DNA of 64,000 nt from Kordiimonas gwangyangensis DSM 19435 = JCM 12864 (GTDB lineage: Bacteria > Pseudomonadota > Alphaproteobacteria > Sphingomonadales > Kordiimonadaceae). The notes below the pieces were generated by a model. The model saw nothing but the letters and a program-made list of their open reading frames with translations, made no database searches and was not told the DNA's origin. Each line of letters begins with the position of its first letter. Positions within the stretch are counted from its first letter, which is position 1. Of the stretch, positions 45,498-55,380 are shown piece by piece. Location: contig NZ_AQXF01000006.1 of assembly GCF_000375545.1 (NCBI RefSeq), positions 248,001 to 312,000 on the forward strand, given 5' to 3'. Made by a program: the position numbers and the translations under genes.

Positions 45498-46676
45498 TCA
45501 GGATGATAACACATCCAGAAGCCGCTTCATAAAGCCAGCGCAGGCCTCAAGCTGGCTCTCGGTGATAAATTCACCCGGCTTGTGCGCCTGCGCAATATCA
45601 CCGGGGCCGCACACAACCGTCGGGAAATCGATGCTCTGGAAGTGGCCGCCTTCGGTTCCAAACCCGACAACCGTGGTATCATTGCGGTTCGCCAGCATTT
45701 TGGCCAAAGTCTCAGCGTCCGAACCCGGTGTGGCCACAAGTGGCGGCAGGTAAGCCCAAACTTCGTTCTCGGCAAAGCACCCGTCGCCACCCGCAGCCCT
45801 CAGACGCGGATTCAACTCGTCACGCAGATAAGCTGCATACTCATCAATGATTTTCTGGCCGTCACATGCAGGCACGGGACGGAATTCCCAGTCAAATTCA
45901 CAATCGCCGGGCACGGTGTTGAACACACTACCGCCCGAGATCGGACCCACATTGAAGGAGGTATAGGGCGTATCGAACATGGCGTCCTGCGGGCCGCGCT
46001 CGCGCTCCCGCCTAGCATAGCCCATGATCACGCCAATCAGCTCGCTTGCCGTTACCACCGCATTCACACCGTCCTCGGGGCGGCTTGAATGCGCCTCCCT
46101 GCCCCGTATGCGGGTGCGGGAGACAAACTGGCCCTTGTGCGCCGCCGCCACTTGCATGTTCGTCGGCTCCCCCACCACCACAAGGCGCGGCGTGGCACAG
46201 TGTGCGCGCAAGTGTGGCAGCATGGCCTGAATGCCAAGGCAGCCGACTTCCTCGTCATAGGTGAAAGCAAAATGTACCGGGCGCTTGAGGTTCGCCGCCT
46301 TGAAGACGGGGGCATAGGCAAGGCAGACAGCAATGAAACCTTTCATGTCCGCCGTGCCGCGCGCATGCAGCTTGCCGTCCTCGCCATGGTGAAGCTTAAA
46401 CGGGTCAGTCGTCCACGGCTGGCCGTCAACCGGCACCACGTCGGTATGCCCTGAAAGCACAACACCACCGGCCACATTGGGGCCGATGGTGGCAAAGAGA
46501 TTGGCTTTATCGCCTGCCTCGTTCCGAATGAGGGAGGACTTGATCCCCAAGCCGTTCAAATAGCTTTGGATATAGTCAATAAGCGCAAGGTTTGAGTTGC
46601 GGCTGGTGGTGTCAAAACCCACCAGCCTTTCAAGCAGCGGCAAGATGGCCGCATGTGCCTTGCTCAGGTCGCTCAT
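45498..46676 (-). CDS. argE: acetylornithine deacetylase (ArgE/DapE family)
   Basis: 392 residues of the M20 family: metal region VLSGHTDVVPVDGQPW, TRGTADMKGF, YDEEVGCLG with the catalytic glutamate, and VGEPT. It removes acetate from N-acetylornithine in arginine synthesis. DapE-like substrates cannot be excluded. Its ATG overlaps the pccA stop (ATGA), so it is co-transcribed with propionyl-CoA carboxylase, an unusual pairing. Confidence 0.88.
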   Translation of the reverse strand: MSDLSKAHAAILPLLERLVGFDTTSRNSNLALIDYIQSYLNGLGIKSSLIRNEAGDKANLFATIGPNVAGGVVLSGHTDVVPVDGQPWTTDPFKLHHGEDGKLHARGTADMKGFIAVCLAYAPVFKAANLKRPVHFAFTYDEEVGCLGIQAMLPHLRAHCATPRLVVVGEPTNMQVAAAHKGQFVSRTRIRGREAHSSRPEDGVNAVVTASELIGVIMGYARRERERGPQDAMFDTPYTSFNVGPISGGSVFNTVPGDCEFDWEFRPVPACDGQKIIDEYAAYLRDELNPRLRAAGGDGCFAENEVWAYLPPLVATPGSDAETLAKMLANRNDTTVVGFGTEGGHFQSIDFPTVVCGPGDIAQAHKPGEFITESQLEACAGFMKRLLDVLSS

Positions 46677-48658
46677 TCAAACTCGAGGATGATGGCATCC
46701 ACCGCGAGGCTGTCGCCCGCCGCCGCGTTGACGGATTTCACCACTCCGTCTTTCTCGGCCCGGAGGATGTTTTCCATCTTCATGGCTTCGACAACCGCGA
46801 GCGCCTGGCCTGCCTTCACCTCGTCACCTTCCGCCACGTTGATGGAAACAACAAGGCCGGGCATCGGACACAGAAGCAGTTTCGAGGTATCCGGCGCCTC
46901 CTTCTCCGGCATCAGTTTCTGAAGCTCGGCCGCGCGTTCGGTCTGTACGCGGATATCCATGCTGACACCGTCGCAGGTGAGCATGACACCAAGCGGGCGA
47001 CGGTCGATCTCCATCGCAAAATCCTTGTCGCCAATGCGCGCATGGAACACCGGCTTGCCCGGGCACCAGTCGCTCAGCACCGGCATGCGTTTCTTGCCAA
47101 TGGAGATTTCTGCGTGGTCTTCCACCAGCATGATACCAACGGTCACGCTATCGCCACCAATGGTTACAACCCATGGCCGTTCCTGCGGGCCGCGCGGTTC
47201 GGAAATCTGACCATCAATCTGCGTCGCGCGCGAAACTTCCACCGCGTTGATGAAAGCGGCGGCGGTGATCATCGCTTCCTTCACCTCGTCCGTCAGCACA
47301 CCGCCCGTAAACCCGTCCGGATATTCCTCGGCGATAAAACCGGTGGTCATGTCGCCGCTTTGGAAACGCGGGTGCGCCATCAGGGCCGCAAGGAACGGGA
47401 TGTTGTGCGCGATACCGCGGATGTAATATTCATCAAGCGCCCGGCGCTGCGCTGCAATCGCCTCGTCCCGTGTTTTTCCCGTCGTCACCAGCTTGGCGAT
47501 CATCGGGTCGTAGAACATGGAAATCTCGGCCCCTTCATAAACGCCGGTGTCCACACGTACATGCTCGTCCTCTTCCGGTGGCAGGTAGCGCGTCAGGCGG
47601 CCGATCGACGGCAGGAAACCACGGAGCGGGTCTTCTGCATACACGCGTGTCTCTACCGACCAGCCGGTCAGCTTCACATCGTCCTGTGTCAGCCTGAGTT
47701 TCTCGCCCGCAGCCACACGCAGCATCTGTTCCACCAAATCGATGCCCGTTACCTGTTCGGTGACCGGGTGTTCCACCTGCAGGCGGGTGTTCATCTCAAG
47801 GAAATAGAAGTTCTTGTGCTTGTCGACGATAAATTCGACCGTTCCGGCGGAGCAGTAATCCACCGCTTTTGACAGTGCGACAGCCTGTTCGCCCATCGCC
47901 TTGCGGGTTGCTTCGTCAAGGAAGGGGCTTGGGGCTTCTTCCACCACTTTCTGGTGGCGGCGCTGGATCGAACATTCCCGTTCGCCCAGATAAATCACGT
48001 TACCGTGCTTGTCGCCCAGCACCTGAATTTCAATGTGGCGCGGCTCCTCGACAAATTTTTCGATGAACACACGGTCGTCAGCAAAGCTCGAGCGTGCCTC
48101 GTTCTGAGCCGAGATAAAACCTTCCCGCGCTTCGGTGTCGTTATAGGCAATACGCATGCCTTTGCCGCCGCCACCTGCGGATGCCTTCAGCATCACCGGA
48201 TAGCCGATGCTAGCCGAGATTTTCACCGCCTCGTCCGCATTCTTGATGATACCCATATGGCCCGGCACGGTGGAAACACCGGCTTCGGCTGCGAGCTTCT
48301 TGGACGTGATCTTGTCGCCCATGGCGTCAATTGCCTTGGGGTCGGGCCCAATAAAGGCAATGCCCGCATCCTGCACAGCTTTCACGAAGCTCGCACGTTC
48401 CGAGAGGAAACCATAACCCGGGTGGATCGCCTCGGCGCCCGTGTCCTTGGCTGCCTTCAAAATCTTGTCAGCAAGCAGGTAACTTTCTGCCGCAGCGGGC
48501 GGGCCGATATGAACCGCCTCATCCGCCATTTCAACGTGCAGGGCGTCGGCATCCGCGTCCGAATAAACGGCGACGGTCTTGATACCGAACTTGCGCGCGG
48601 TCTTGATGACCCGGCACGCGATTTCCCCCCTATTGGCAATCAGGATCTTCTTGAACAT
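46673..48658 (-). CDS. pccA: propionyl-CoA carboxylase biotin-containing subunit
   Basis: 661 residues: biotin carboxylase with ATP-grasp (SAGGGGKGMRI, HPGYGFLSERASF, ECSIQRRHQK), a linking BT region, and a C-terminal biotinyl domain with EAMKMEN, biotin lysine at 627. With PccB it adds CO2 to propionyl-CoA, forming methylmalonyl-CoA. Methylcrotonyl-CoA carboxylase has a similar layout, but the partner gene fits propionyl. GAGGGAAG precedes the start. Confidence 0.92.
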   Translation of the reverse strand: MFKKILIANRGEIACRVIKTARKFGIKTVAVYSDADADALHVEMADEAVHIGPPAAAESYLLADKILKAAKDTGAEAIHPGYGFLSERASFVKAVQDAGIAFIGPDPKAIDAMGDKITSKKLAAEAGVSTVPGHMGIIKNADEAVKISASIGYPVMLKASAGGGGKGMRIAYNDTEAREGFISAQNEARSSFADDRVFIEKFVEEPRHIEIQVLGDKHGNVIYLGERECSIQRRHQKVVEEAPSPFLDEATRKAMGEQAVALSKAVDYCSAGTVEFIVDKHKNFYFLEMNTRLQVEHPVTEQVTGIDLVEQMLRVAAGEKLRLTQDDVKLTGWSVETRVYAEDPLRGFLPSIGRLTRYLPPEEDEHVRVDTGVYEGAEISMFYDPMIAKLVTTGKTRDEAIAAQRRALDEYYIRGIAHNIPFLAALMAHPRFQSGDMTTGFIAEEYPDGFTGGVLTDEVKEAMITAAAFINAVEVSRATQIDGQISEPRGPQERPWVVTIGGDSVTVGIMLVEDHAEISIGKKRMPVLSDWCPGKPVFHARIGDKDFAMEIDRRPLGVMLTCDGVSMDIRVQTERAAELQKLMPEKEAPDTSKLLLCPMPGLVVSINVAEGDEVKAGQALAVVEAMKMENILRAEKDGVVKSVNAAAGDSLAVDAIILEFE

Positions 48659-48674
48659 GAAGTGCTTCCCTCAC

Positions 48675-48905
48675 CTAAGCTTTCTTGTTGCGCGCACGGG
48701 CGGCCAGGAACCAAGCCAGGCCAACAACGGCAGCGCCAATGATGAAATAAAATGAACCACCGGTGGACTTGAAGAAGGCTGCACCCAAGCCAAAACCAAA
48801 CGCTGTCCCCAGTATGAGGCACGCAATCGCGACGGAGCGAATCTCCGACCGCTTCGCGGCACCTGCGATCTGGTTTTCAACGTCTTTTGGCAACGGGCGG
48901 GCCAT
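48675..48905 (-). CDS. small membrane protein between pccA and pccB
   Basis: 76 residues with two hydrophobic stretches (about residues 26-45 and 52-68) and a basic C-terminus (ARARNKKA). It lies between pccB and pccA with gaps of 9 and 16 bases in one direction. No family is recognised. It may be a conserved passenger of alphaproteobacterial pcc operons. Confidence 0.7.
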   Translation of the reverse strand: MARPLPKDVENQIAGAAKRSEIRSVAIACLILGTAFGFGLGAAFFKSTGGSFYFIIGAAVVGLAWFLAARARNKKA

Positions 48906-48914
48906 CAGCAGTCC

Positions 48915-50447
48915 TTAAAGCGGGATATTGTCGTGCTTCTTCCACGGATTCTCGAGATGCTTGTTGGCAAGCTTCTTGAGGCCACGAATGATGCGGCGGC
49001 GTGTGGAATGCGGCATGATCACCTCGTCAATGAAGCCGCGCTGCGCCGCCACAAAGGGGTTCGCGAACAGGTCTTCATATTCGCGGGTCTTCTCCGCAAT
49101 CTTTTCCGCGTCGTCCCGGTCCTTGCGATAGAGGATTTCCACCGCACCCTTGGCACCCATCACCGCAATCTCAGCCGTCGGCCACGCGTAGTTGAGGTCC
49201 CCGCGCAGGTGCTTGGACGCCATCACGTCATAGGCGCCGCCATAGGCTTTACGAGTAATAACAGTGATCTTGGGCACCGTTGCTTCACCATAGGCGAACA
49301 GAAGCTTGGCACCGTGTTTTATGATGCCGCCATATTCCTGCGCTGTACCCGGCAGGAAGCCCGGCACGTCTACAAGAGTGATAATCGGAATATTGAAGCA
49401 GTCACAGAAGCGCACAAAACGTGCTGCTTTTTTGGAGCTGTCGATATCAAGGCAACCCGCCAGCACCATCGGCTGGTTGGCGACGATGCCGACCGTCTCG
49501 CCGTCCATGCGCGCGAGACCGATAAGGATATTGCCCGCATGCTTTGGTTGAAGCTCGAAGAAGTCGCCTTCATCGACGATTTTCTCAATCACTTCATGCA
49601 TGTCGTAAGGCTTGTTCGCGTTCGACGGGATTACGCTATCGAGCGAGGCCTCGATACGATCTGCACTGTCGAATGTCGGGCGAACTGGCGGCTTTTCGCG
49701 GTTGTTCAGCGGCAGGAAATCGAAGAAGCGGCGCATTTGCGCGAGCGCTTCAACATCATTCTCGAACGATTTGTCCGCCACGCCGGATTTGGTCGTGTGC
49801 GTGGAGGCACCGCCAAGCTGTTCCTGCGTCACCACTTCGTTTGTCACCGTCTTGACCACATCGGGGCCGGTTACAAACATGTAGGAGCTGTCTTCAACCA
49901 TGAAGATGAAATCTGTCATCGCTGGGCTATAGACCGCACCACCCGCGCACGGGCCCATGATCATGGAAATCTGCGGCACAACGCCGGACGCAAGCACGTT
50001 TTTCTGGAACACGTCAGCGTAGCCACCGAGGGCTGCGACACCTTCCTGAATACGGGCACCGCCGCTGTCATTCAGGCCAATCACCGGCGCGCCAACCTTC
50101 ATGGCCATGTCCATGACCTTGATGATTTTTTGCGCATGCGTCGCCGACAGCGAACCGCCGAACACGGTAAAGTCCTGAGAGAAAACATAAACCAGGCGAC
50201 CATTGATGGTGCCTGAGCCGGTGACGACGCCGTCACCCGCGTATTTCGTGTCGCTCATGCCGAAGTCGGTGCAGCGGTGTTCCACGAACATGTCGTATTC
50301 TTCGAAGCTGCCTTCATCCAGCAGCAGGTCGATGCGTTCACGTGCGGTCAGTTTACCGCGGGCGTGCTGCGCATCGATACGCGCCTGACCACCGCCCATG
50401 CGGGCTTCATCGCGCTTCACCTCAAGGCGTTCCAGGATTTCTTTCAT
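48915..50447 (-). CDS. pccB: propionyl-CoA carboxylase beta subunit (carboxyltransferase)
   Basis: 510 residues with the carboxyltransferase motifs [35 protein letters not shown], and the C-terminal [24 protein letters not shown] and [14 protein letters not shown]. It transfers CO2 from biotin on PccA to propionyl-CoA. First of the pcc genes, with GAAGGGAGC upstream, so likely the transcript head. Confidence 0.95.
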   Translation of the reverse strand: MKEILERLEVKRDEARMGGGQARIDAQHARGKLTARERIDLLLDEGSFEEYDMFVEHRCTDFGMSDTKYAGDGVVTGSGTINGRLVYVFSQDFTVFGGSLSATHAQKIIKVMDMAMKVGAPVIGLNDSGGARIQEGVAALGGYADVFQKNVLASGVVPQISMIMGPCAGGAVYSPAMTDFIFMVEDSSYMFVTGPDVVKTVTNEVVTQEQLGGASTHTTKSGVADKSFENDVEALAQMRRFFDFLPLNNREKPPVRPTFDSADRIEASLDSVIPSNANKPYDMHEVIEKIVDEGDFFELQPKHAGNILIGLARMDGETVGIVANQPMVLAGCLDIDSSKKAARFVRFCDCFNIPIITLVDVPGFLPGTAQEYGGIIKHGAKLLFAYGEATVPKITVITRKAYGGAYDVMASKHLRGDLNYAWPTAEIAVMGAKGAVEILYRKDRDDAEKIAEKTREYEDLFANPFVAAQRGFIDEVIMPHSTRRRIIRGLKKLANKHLENPWKKHDNIPL

Positions 50448-50536
50448 ATGCTCCCTTCCCTCAGACTGCGAGGCGCAACTCCCTACCGCGCCTCAAGCCA
50501 GAATCGTTCATAGTCTCTCGCGCGTGTGCTTTCCAG

Positions 50537-51235
50537 CTATTTATTTCGCAGGTGCGAAAGAAACTCGGCCGCGGCCACGAGTTCCGCATGCAGTTTTTCG
50601 CGCTTATCCTCAACTTCCCAGTCGGTTCCCCACGCGGCTTCCTGGTGCGTTGCATCAAGAATACTGGCCTGCCACACAGCCTCAAGCGGGCTGAAACCTT
50701 CCATATAGGCAAGCGCCAGGATGAGGGAGCCCAGTCCGTTCGTAAAGGCATGCAGCGCTGTCAGCTCAAAAGCATCATACCCCCGCACTACAGCAGCGAA
50801 CTTTTCAAGCGCATCCGCATCCTGACTGACCGGCATGATGCCCGCCGTTGATTTGAGCGCGGCGCCATAGCGCTCCGTGGCCCATGCAAGGTACGGGTTC
50901 CACTGCGCATCTTGCGCTGCAACAAGCTCTGCGGGTTCGTCTGCCCGGTAACACAGTAGATCGGTACCCGCGAAGGCCGCAACTTCCACCACAACATCCT
51001 CATGCCGCAGCGCAACACGGTCGAGCGCGGTGTTGGCAAGGCGGGTTTGGTGCATATCGTCTGGCTTGATGTCGTCCGCTTGCGCGTCCCATTCAGCCGC
51101 CACCGCGTCAGCAAGGGCGCGAGTGGGCAGCAAGAGTTGCGCGCGCCCCGGTGTCTTTACCGGACGGCCATCAAGGGTGATGGTGAAACCATCATGCTGC
51201 GCTTCAACAGATACGGATTTATAAAATCGTTTCAT
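50537..51235 (-). CDS. ATP12-family F1-ATPase assembly chaperone
   Basis: 232 residues with MKRFYKSVSV, the segment TLDGRPVKTPGRAQLLLPT, LANTALDR and QAREWDAQ-like pieces, the hallmarks of alphaproteobacterial ATP12, the relative of the mitochondrial F1 alpha-subunit chaperone. It begins 12 bases before the end of the next hypothetical gene's unit. It belongs to the conserved block with HAD, RNA pseudouridine synthase, crcB and rarA. Confidence 0.9.
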   Translation of the reverse strand: MKRFYKSVSVEAQHDGFTITLDGRPVKTPGRAQLLLPTRALADAVAAEWDAQADDIKPDDMHQTRLANTALDRVALRHEDVVVEVAAFAGTDLLCYRADEPAELVAAQDAQWNPYLAWATERYGAALKSTAGIMPVSQDADALEKFAAVVRGYDAFELTALHAFTNGLGSLILALAYMEGFSPLEAVWQASILDATHQEAAWGTDWEVEDKREKLHAELVAAAEFLSHLRNK

Positions 51236-51246
51236 ATACTTAAGAA

Positions 51247-51699
51247 CTACTTTTCGTCTGTTTTATCTGGCGCGGCCTGCGCCTTTTCCGCCTTCATCTG
51301 GCGGGTTACCTCGGCATAATGTTTGCGCGAATGGCGCATGTTTTTGCGCTGGGTGTTCATGCGTTTCTCGGCAAGGCCCGTTTCAACGTGGAAGCTGCCG
51401 GTATAGCTCATGCTCGACTTCTCGGATTTGGACGGCTTCTTCAGCACACTGTCAAAACCGAGCAGGCGGTTACCAAGCCGGGGCGAGCGGTAGAACAGCA
51501 CAAAGATCATCGCCGAGAGCACAAGGAAACCAAGCACAAAGGCAAAAGCCACGCTACCCTCGCCGCGCGGGCCCACAAGCGAATCCTCAAACAGATACAC
51601 CAGTACCGCACAGGCACAGAGGATACCTGCAACAACAACAAAGCCGATGCGTGGCCGCAAGGCCTCGCTTTGAAGGTCATTCTGGTTTTCGTTCGTCAT
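51247..51699 (-). CDS. hypothetical membrane protein
   Basis: Start at 51699 follows AGGACGGC, giving 150 residues. Two hydrophobic helices (about 19-36 and 50-67) are followed by a charged, lysine-rich cytosolic tail (KKPSKSEKSS ... APDKTDEK). No family recognised. It is placed between the HAD and ATP12 genes in the same transcriptional direction. Confidence 0.65.
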   Translation of the reverse strand: MTNENQNDLQSEALRPRIGFVVVAGILCACAVLVYLFEDSLVGPRGEGSVAFAFVLGFLVLSAMIFVLFYRSPRLGNRLLGFDSVLKKPSKSEKSSMSYTGSFHVETGLAEKRMNTQRKNMRHSRKHYAEVTRQMKAEKAQAAPDKTDEK

Positions 51700-51712
51700 G
51701 CCGTCCTGCTTT

Positions 51713-52396
51713 CTACGCGGCTTTGCCGATGGTTGCTTCCGCGATACCCGGAATATCATGGAAGCTTGAAATCACTTGGCCTGCGCCTGCACCTTCAAGG
51801 TCAGCGCGCGCATGGTAGCCCCAGTCGACACCAAGGCCATGAGCTTTCGCGTTGCGCGCCATCATCATATCAAATGTGGTGTCGCCGATCATCAGGGTTG
51901 CGCCCTCATGGCTTCCCGCTTCCACAATCGCAGTCTGGATCATGCTTGGGTGTGGCTTGGAGGGATGCAGGTCTGCGGTCTGGAGTGTCACAAACAGATG
52001 CCCTAGATCGTGCTCTTCCAAGACACGCTTCAGCCCGCGCATGCTGTTGCCCGTCGCGACCCCGAGGATGTATCCGTCCGCGTTCAGCGCCTCAAGCACC
52101 TCCCGTGTGCCGGGGTAGAGCGGGTCAGGCCCGGCTTTCTCCTCCACGCGCAAGCGGTAGAAGATCGCTTTGTATTCCTCCGCCATCTCCGTGTGTACTT
52201 CAGGCGCTTCGTTTGGCAGCAGGTAAGCGATGGCTTCCACAAGGCTCAGCCCCACAATACGGCGGACAGCATTGTCCTCCAGCGCTGCAAGGCCGCGCTT
52301 GGCGAAGGTTTCATGCATGGTGGTGACGATCATATGCTGGCTATCGACCAGCGTGCCGTCACAGTCGAAAATGATAAGCTTGTTATGCTCCGCCAC
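51713..52396 (-). CDS. HAD-family phosphatase (phosphoglycolate phosphatase-like)
   Basis: GTG start, 227 residues. Motif I is IIFDCDGTLVDSQ, a helical cap follows, motif II threonine is in VATGNSM, and motif IV is MIGDTTFDMMMA. The subfamily includes phosphoglycolate phosphatases and other small-molecule phosphatases, so the substrate is uncertain. It starts four bases after the pseudouridine synthase stop. Confidence 0.92.
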   Translation of the reverse strand: MAEHNKLIIFDCDGTLVDSQHMIVTTMHETFAKRGLAALEDNAVRRIVGLSLVEAIAYLLPNEAPEVHTEMAEEYKAIFYRLRVEEKAGPDPLYPGTREVLEALNADGYILGVATGNSMRGLKRVLEEHDLGHLFVTLQTADLHPSKPHPSMIQTAIVEAGSHEGATLMIGDTTFDMMMARNAKAHGLGVDWGYHARADLEGAGAGQVISSFHDIPGIAEATIGKAA

Positions 52397-52399
52397 GCC

Positions 52400-53380
52400 C
52401 TATTCCTCGTCAACCAGCGGATCTTCGTAGAACTGCGGCTCAAAGCCGAGCATATCGAAGCTGGCTGCCATATGGTCCGGCAGCGGCGCGCTGACGCTCA
52501 TGCGGCCACCTTCCGGGTGCGGAAAGCTGACCGACTGGCTGTGCAGGTGCAGCTTCTTGGAGATAGAGCCAGAGAGAAATGCATCCGCGCCGCCATATTT
52601 GCCGTCACCCACGATCGGGTGGCCCATCTCGGCGCAGTGCAGGCGCAGCTGGTGCGTGCGGCCCGTATGGGGCTTCAGCGCCAGCCAGCAGGCCTTTTGC
52701 CCGGCACTTTCAACCACGGCATAGTCGGTCAGCGAATGCTGGCCCTTGTCGCTCACGATCATGCGTTCATTGCCTTTGATCGGCGCTTTTTCCATCTTGA
52801 GGATGATACGCCCGTCGCGCTGCTTCGGTGTGCCGATTACCAGCGCCCAATAGCGTTTGTCTGTCTCTTTGGTCTTGAAAGCGTTGGCGAGCGCCGCCGC
52901 CGCATTCGGCGTACGACCAAGGAGCAGAACGCCAGACGTATCTTTATCCAGCCGGTGCACAAGTCGCGGACGGTGCGCACTACCGAAACGGAGTGCATCC
53001 AATAGGCCATCAAGGTGCCGTGTCTGGCCCGTACCGCCCTGGGTCGGCAAGCCCGCGGGTTTATTGATGGCGATAACCTCATCGTCCTTATACAGAACCC
53101 AGGACTGCACCTCTTTGATCTCGGCATCAGACAGGCGGCGCTTTTCCTCGCGTTTCGGCGCTTCAGTGGCGCTATCGTCCAGCGGTGGGATACGGATCAC
53201 CTGCCCGGGCTCGATGCGTTCGTCGCCCTTCACGCGCTTGCCGTCCAGGCGTACTTCACCCTTGCGCATCGCCTTCTGTAGGCGGCCAAAGCTCAGCGCG
53301 GGGAAATGCCGCTTGAACCAGCGGTCAATCCTGATGCCCGCATCGTCCTTCTTGACTGTAATATTCTGTACGCCACTCAT
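52400..53380 (-). CDS. RluA-family 23S rRNA pseudouridine synthase
   Basis: Start at 53380 overlaps the crcB stop as ATGA. 326 residues with an N-terminal S4 RNA-binding domain (residues 14-60) and the catalytic HRLDKDTSG with Asp145. RluC-like rather than RluD by size and N-terminal position. It modifies uridines in 23S rRNA. Conserved with crcB, HAD and rarA. Confidence 0.92.
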   Translation of the reverse strand: MSGVQNITVKKDDAGIRIDRWFKRHFPALSFGRLQKAMRKGEVRLDGKRVKGDERIEPGQVIRIPPLDDSATEAPKREEKRRLSDAEIKEVQSWVLYKDDEVIAINKPAGLPTQGGTGQTRHLDGLLDALRFGSAHRPRLVHRLDKDTSGVLLLGRTPNAAAALANAFKTKETDKRYWALVIGTPKQRDGRIILKMEKAPIKGNERMIVSDKGQHSLTDYAVVESAGQKACWLALKPHTGRTHQLRLHCAEMGHPIVGDGKYGGADAFLSGSISKKLHLHSQSVSFPHPEGGRMSVSAPLPDHMAASFDMLGFEPQFYEDPLVDEE

Positions 53381-53754
53381 ATCAACACCCGACCAAGCCA
53401 AATTCCAGCAAACAGTGCGACAAGTCCAACAGCCATCGAGCCAAAGGCATAAAGGGCTGCGCTCGTCCAATCACCGCGTTCAATCAGCATCGCCGTTTCC
53501 AGCGAATAGGTTGAAAAGGTGGTAAAGCCACCAAGCAGGCCCACGGTCAGAAAACCGCGCAATTCCTGGCTTGCCTCGAACTTCACCGCGAATGCCGTGA
53601 TCATCAGCCCCATCAAAAGGCTACCAAGGATGTTTACAACCATGGTGCCATAGGGAAAGCCGGGACCTGTCATACGCAGTATCTGCCCTGCCACATAGTG
53701 GCGGGAGACCGCGCCAAGCGCGCCACCCATGGCGACGGCAAGCAGCATCTGCAT
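53377..53754 (-). CDS. crcB: fluoride exporter CrcB (Fluc)
   Basis: A 125-residue, four-helix membrane protein with the Fluc motif GGFTTFSTYSLE and an N-terminal GGALGAVSRHY. It exports fluoride as a dimeric channel. Only 13 bases separate it from the upstream gene, so there is no room for a fluoride riboswitch; expression should be operonic. The end overlaps the pseudouridine synthase start. Confidence 0.95.
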   Translation of the reverse strand: MQMLLAVAMGGALGAVSRHYVAGQILRMTGPGFPYGTMVVNILGSLLMGLMITAFAVKFEASQELRGFLTVGLLGGFTTFSTYSLETAMLIERGDWTSAALYAFGSMAVGLVALFAGIWLGRVLI

Positions 53755-53767
53755 GCACTGTTCCTTT

Positions 53768-54631
53768 TCAAACTATGCCGAAGATCCAGCCTTCGGTGCG
53801 GCGCACCATAGCGGAGAGTTGTTCTGGATTCCAGTATTTGCGATCATGCGCAATGGCGCGCAAGCCCGCAGCGGTCACCAGCGCATCTGCCTTGTGATCA
53901 TCAACGAAGCTATCAAGCGCCAGTGCACCTTTACAGCCGATTGTATCGAGGATGTTCTCCAAGGCCGCCATATCCCGTATTTTGCCGCGGTGACCACCAA
54001 GGCTCGCGAACACCGCAGCGTAAATTTCCACCACCGTGACCGGCGCACCACCCACCTCATCAAAGGGCCAGACGGCTACCGGCTCGGCATCATTCAGTTC
54101 ATGCAGCATCGCCATGGTGGAGATGCCTGATAGCCCCACCTGACTTGGCCCGATCAGGTGAAACACACTCTCACACGGGCCGGCGCCGCTTGAAACCGCG
54201 AGGTTTTCAGCCACCCGCATGCGTCGGCTATAACGTGTGCCGCGGTGACCAAGCCGGAGATAATGGTCGGCGTGCATGTCTACAAAAGGGCCGCCGTAGA
54301 AGTCCGCATCGCGGGCGCACAGTGTGCGGACACTGTGCCAAAGATGTGCGATATCCTTTGGCGAATTGGCGACCGGGAAATACGCCCCTTCGTCGACAAA
54401 AGGCATGCCGAATGAGGAATCGATGCCGATGAGCACCCGCCCACCGCCAGCACCAGCTGCGATCCAGTCTGCAAGCTCAGCGCGGCTCCAGCGGTTATTG
54501 CCCGAGGGTGGTGTGACAAGCGTAGGCACGCCCTGCCCCGCGTCGCATGCAGCTACGGCTAGACCAGCGTGGCGCTTACCTTTTGCACCCGCCCAATCGA
54601 TACCGATAAATCTATCGAAGTCCTGCACCAT
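53768..54631 (-). CDS. DUF429-family protein (RNase H-like fold)
   Basis: 287 residues. It has the RNase H-like opening IGIDWAGAKGKRHAG, a second strand VLIGIDSSFGMP, and a late acidic loop VDDHKADALVTAAGL, all typical of DUF429. The aspartates may hold metal, and a nuclease role is plausible but not shown. It lies 13 bases before crcB in the same direction. Confidence 0.8.
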   Translation of the reverse strand: MVQDFDRFIGIDWAGAKGKRHAGLAVAACDAGQGVPTLVTPPSGNNRWSRAELADWIAAGAGGGRVLIGIDSSFGMPFVDEGAYFPVANSPKDIAHLWHSVRTLCARDADFYGGPFVDMHADHYLRLGHRGTRYSRRMRVAENLAVSSGAGPCESVFHLIGPSQVGLSGISTMAMLHELNDAEPVAVWPFDEVGGAPVTVVEIYAAVFASLGGHRGKIRDMAALENILDTIGCKGALALDSFVDDHKADALVTAAGLRAIAHDRKYWNPEQLSAMVRRTEGWIFGIV

Positions 54632-54715
54632 TACCCCAAGGAACTGACTGACCTTCAGGCATGATTATAACATGAAAACAGGGGTTTAGCCTAACGGTTC
54701 CGGACGAACCGGATA

Positions 54716-55276
54716 TCACTCCATCCCGGCGTCCCGCCGCACCCAGGCGCGGATAAGCTCGGTCGGACCCGCAGAAAAGCCGCCAATATCGTCAGGGCTG
54801 CGGAACTGTGCGGCCAGATGAAGCGCGTGATAGAGCCGCGCAATATGCCCTGCTCTCTCGTCCTCCAGCCCATAGGCATCAGCGAGCAATTTTCCGAGAA
54901 AGCCAACACGTGCACCATCTGATGCCAGCACAAGACTGCGAATTGCCTCATTCCCCAGTGACAGCGCGCGCATACCTGCCTCAAGCCGGTGGTCTGTCTC
55001 GTTGGTGAGGGTCACGAGACGCGCCAGGCGCGCTTGTGGGTCCGCCTCTTGCTGTACGGCCTCAATCACCTCATCGGTCTCGGCCGTGCGCCAGAACTTG
55101 GCGAGTTCAATCAGGAAAGAATCGATGGTGTCAAAGTGATGATAGAAGGAACCTTTAGTGCGCCCGGCAGCAGCGCACAGACTATCAACCGTCAACACGG
55201 ACGGGCCATGCTGCCGCAATTGCTCAGCGCCAAACTCGGTCCACGTCTCTTTCCGCCATCTTTTGTTACCGGTCAT
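54716..55276 (-). CDS. TetR-family transcriptional regulator
   Basis: Start at 55276 (MTGNKRW) gives 186 residues; the longer frame to 55366 would span the operator and is unlikely. The N-terminal helix-turn-helix segment is LTVDSLCAAAGRTKGSFYHHF. It is divergent from the YciI-like gene, and a perfect palindrome sits between them, so it most probably represses both. The ligand is unknown. Confidence 0.92.
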   Translation of the reverse strand: MTGNKRWRKETWTEFGAEQLRQHGPSVLTVDSLCAAAGRTKGSFYHHFDTIDSFLIELAKFWRTAETDEVIEAVQQEADPQARLARLVTLTNETDHRLEAGMRALSLGNEAIRSLVLASDGARVGFLGKLLADAYGLEDERAGHIARLYHALHLAAQFRSPDDIGGFSAGPTELIRAWVRRDAGME

Positions 55277-55304
55277 ATGTACCCCATCAGTTTTTATTGA
55301 AACA

Positions 55305-55321
55305 TACCATACAGTATGGTA
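55305..55321. promoter_or_regulatory. TetR operator (17-bp perfect palindrome)
   Basis: TACCATAC-A-GTATGGTA (8+1+8) is perfectly symmetric and lies between the divergent TetR and YciI-like genes. On the plus strand it falls inside TTGAAA-N17-TACTGA, a candidate promoter for the YciI-like gene, so binding would block RNA polymerase. Confidence 0.8.
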
Positions 55322-55380
55322 CTGAATCGCCGAAATCAAGAACTGGGATAAAAAAGGCCCGGTCACACAGGGAGGATAAA

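Noticed and set aside
46592-47872. 426-codon plus-strand frame opposite pccA
   Set aside because: Shadow frame with His/Arg-rich composition; pccA is clearly the real gene.
48933-50216. 427-codon plus-strand frame opposite pccB
   Set aside because: Shadow frame; carboxyltransferase motifs lie on the other strand.
53755-53767. Possible fluoride riboswitch before crcB
   Set aside because: Only 13 bases separate crcB from the upstream gene, so no such RNA can fit.
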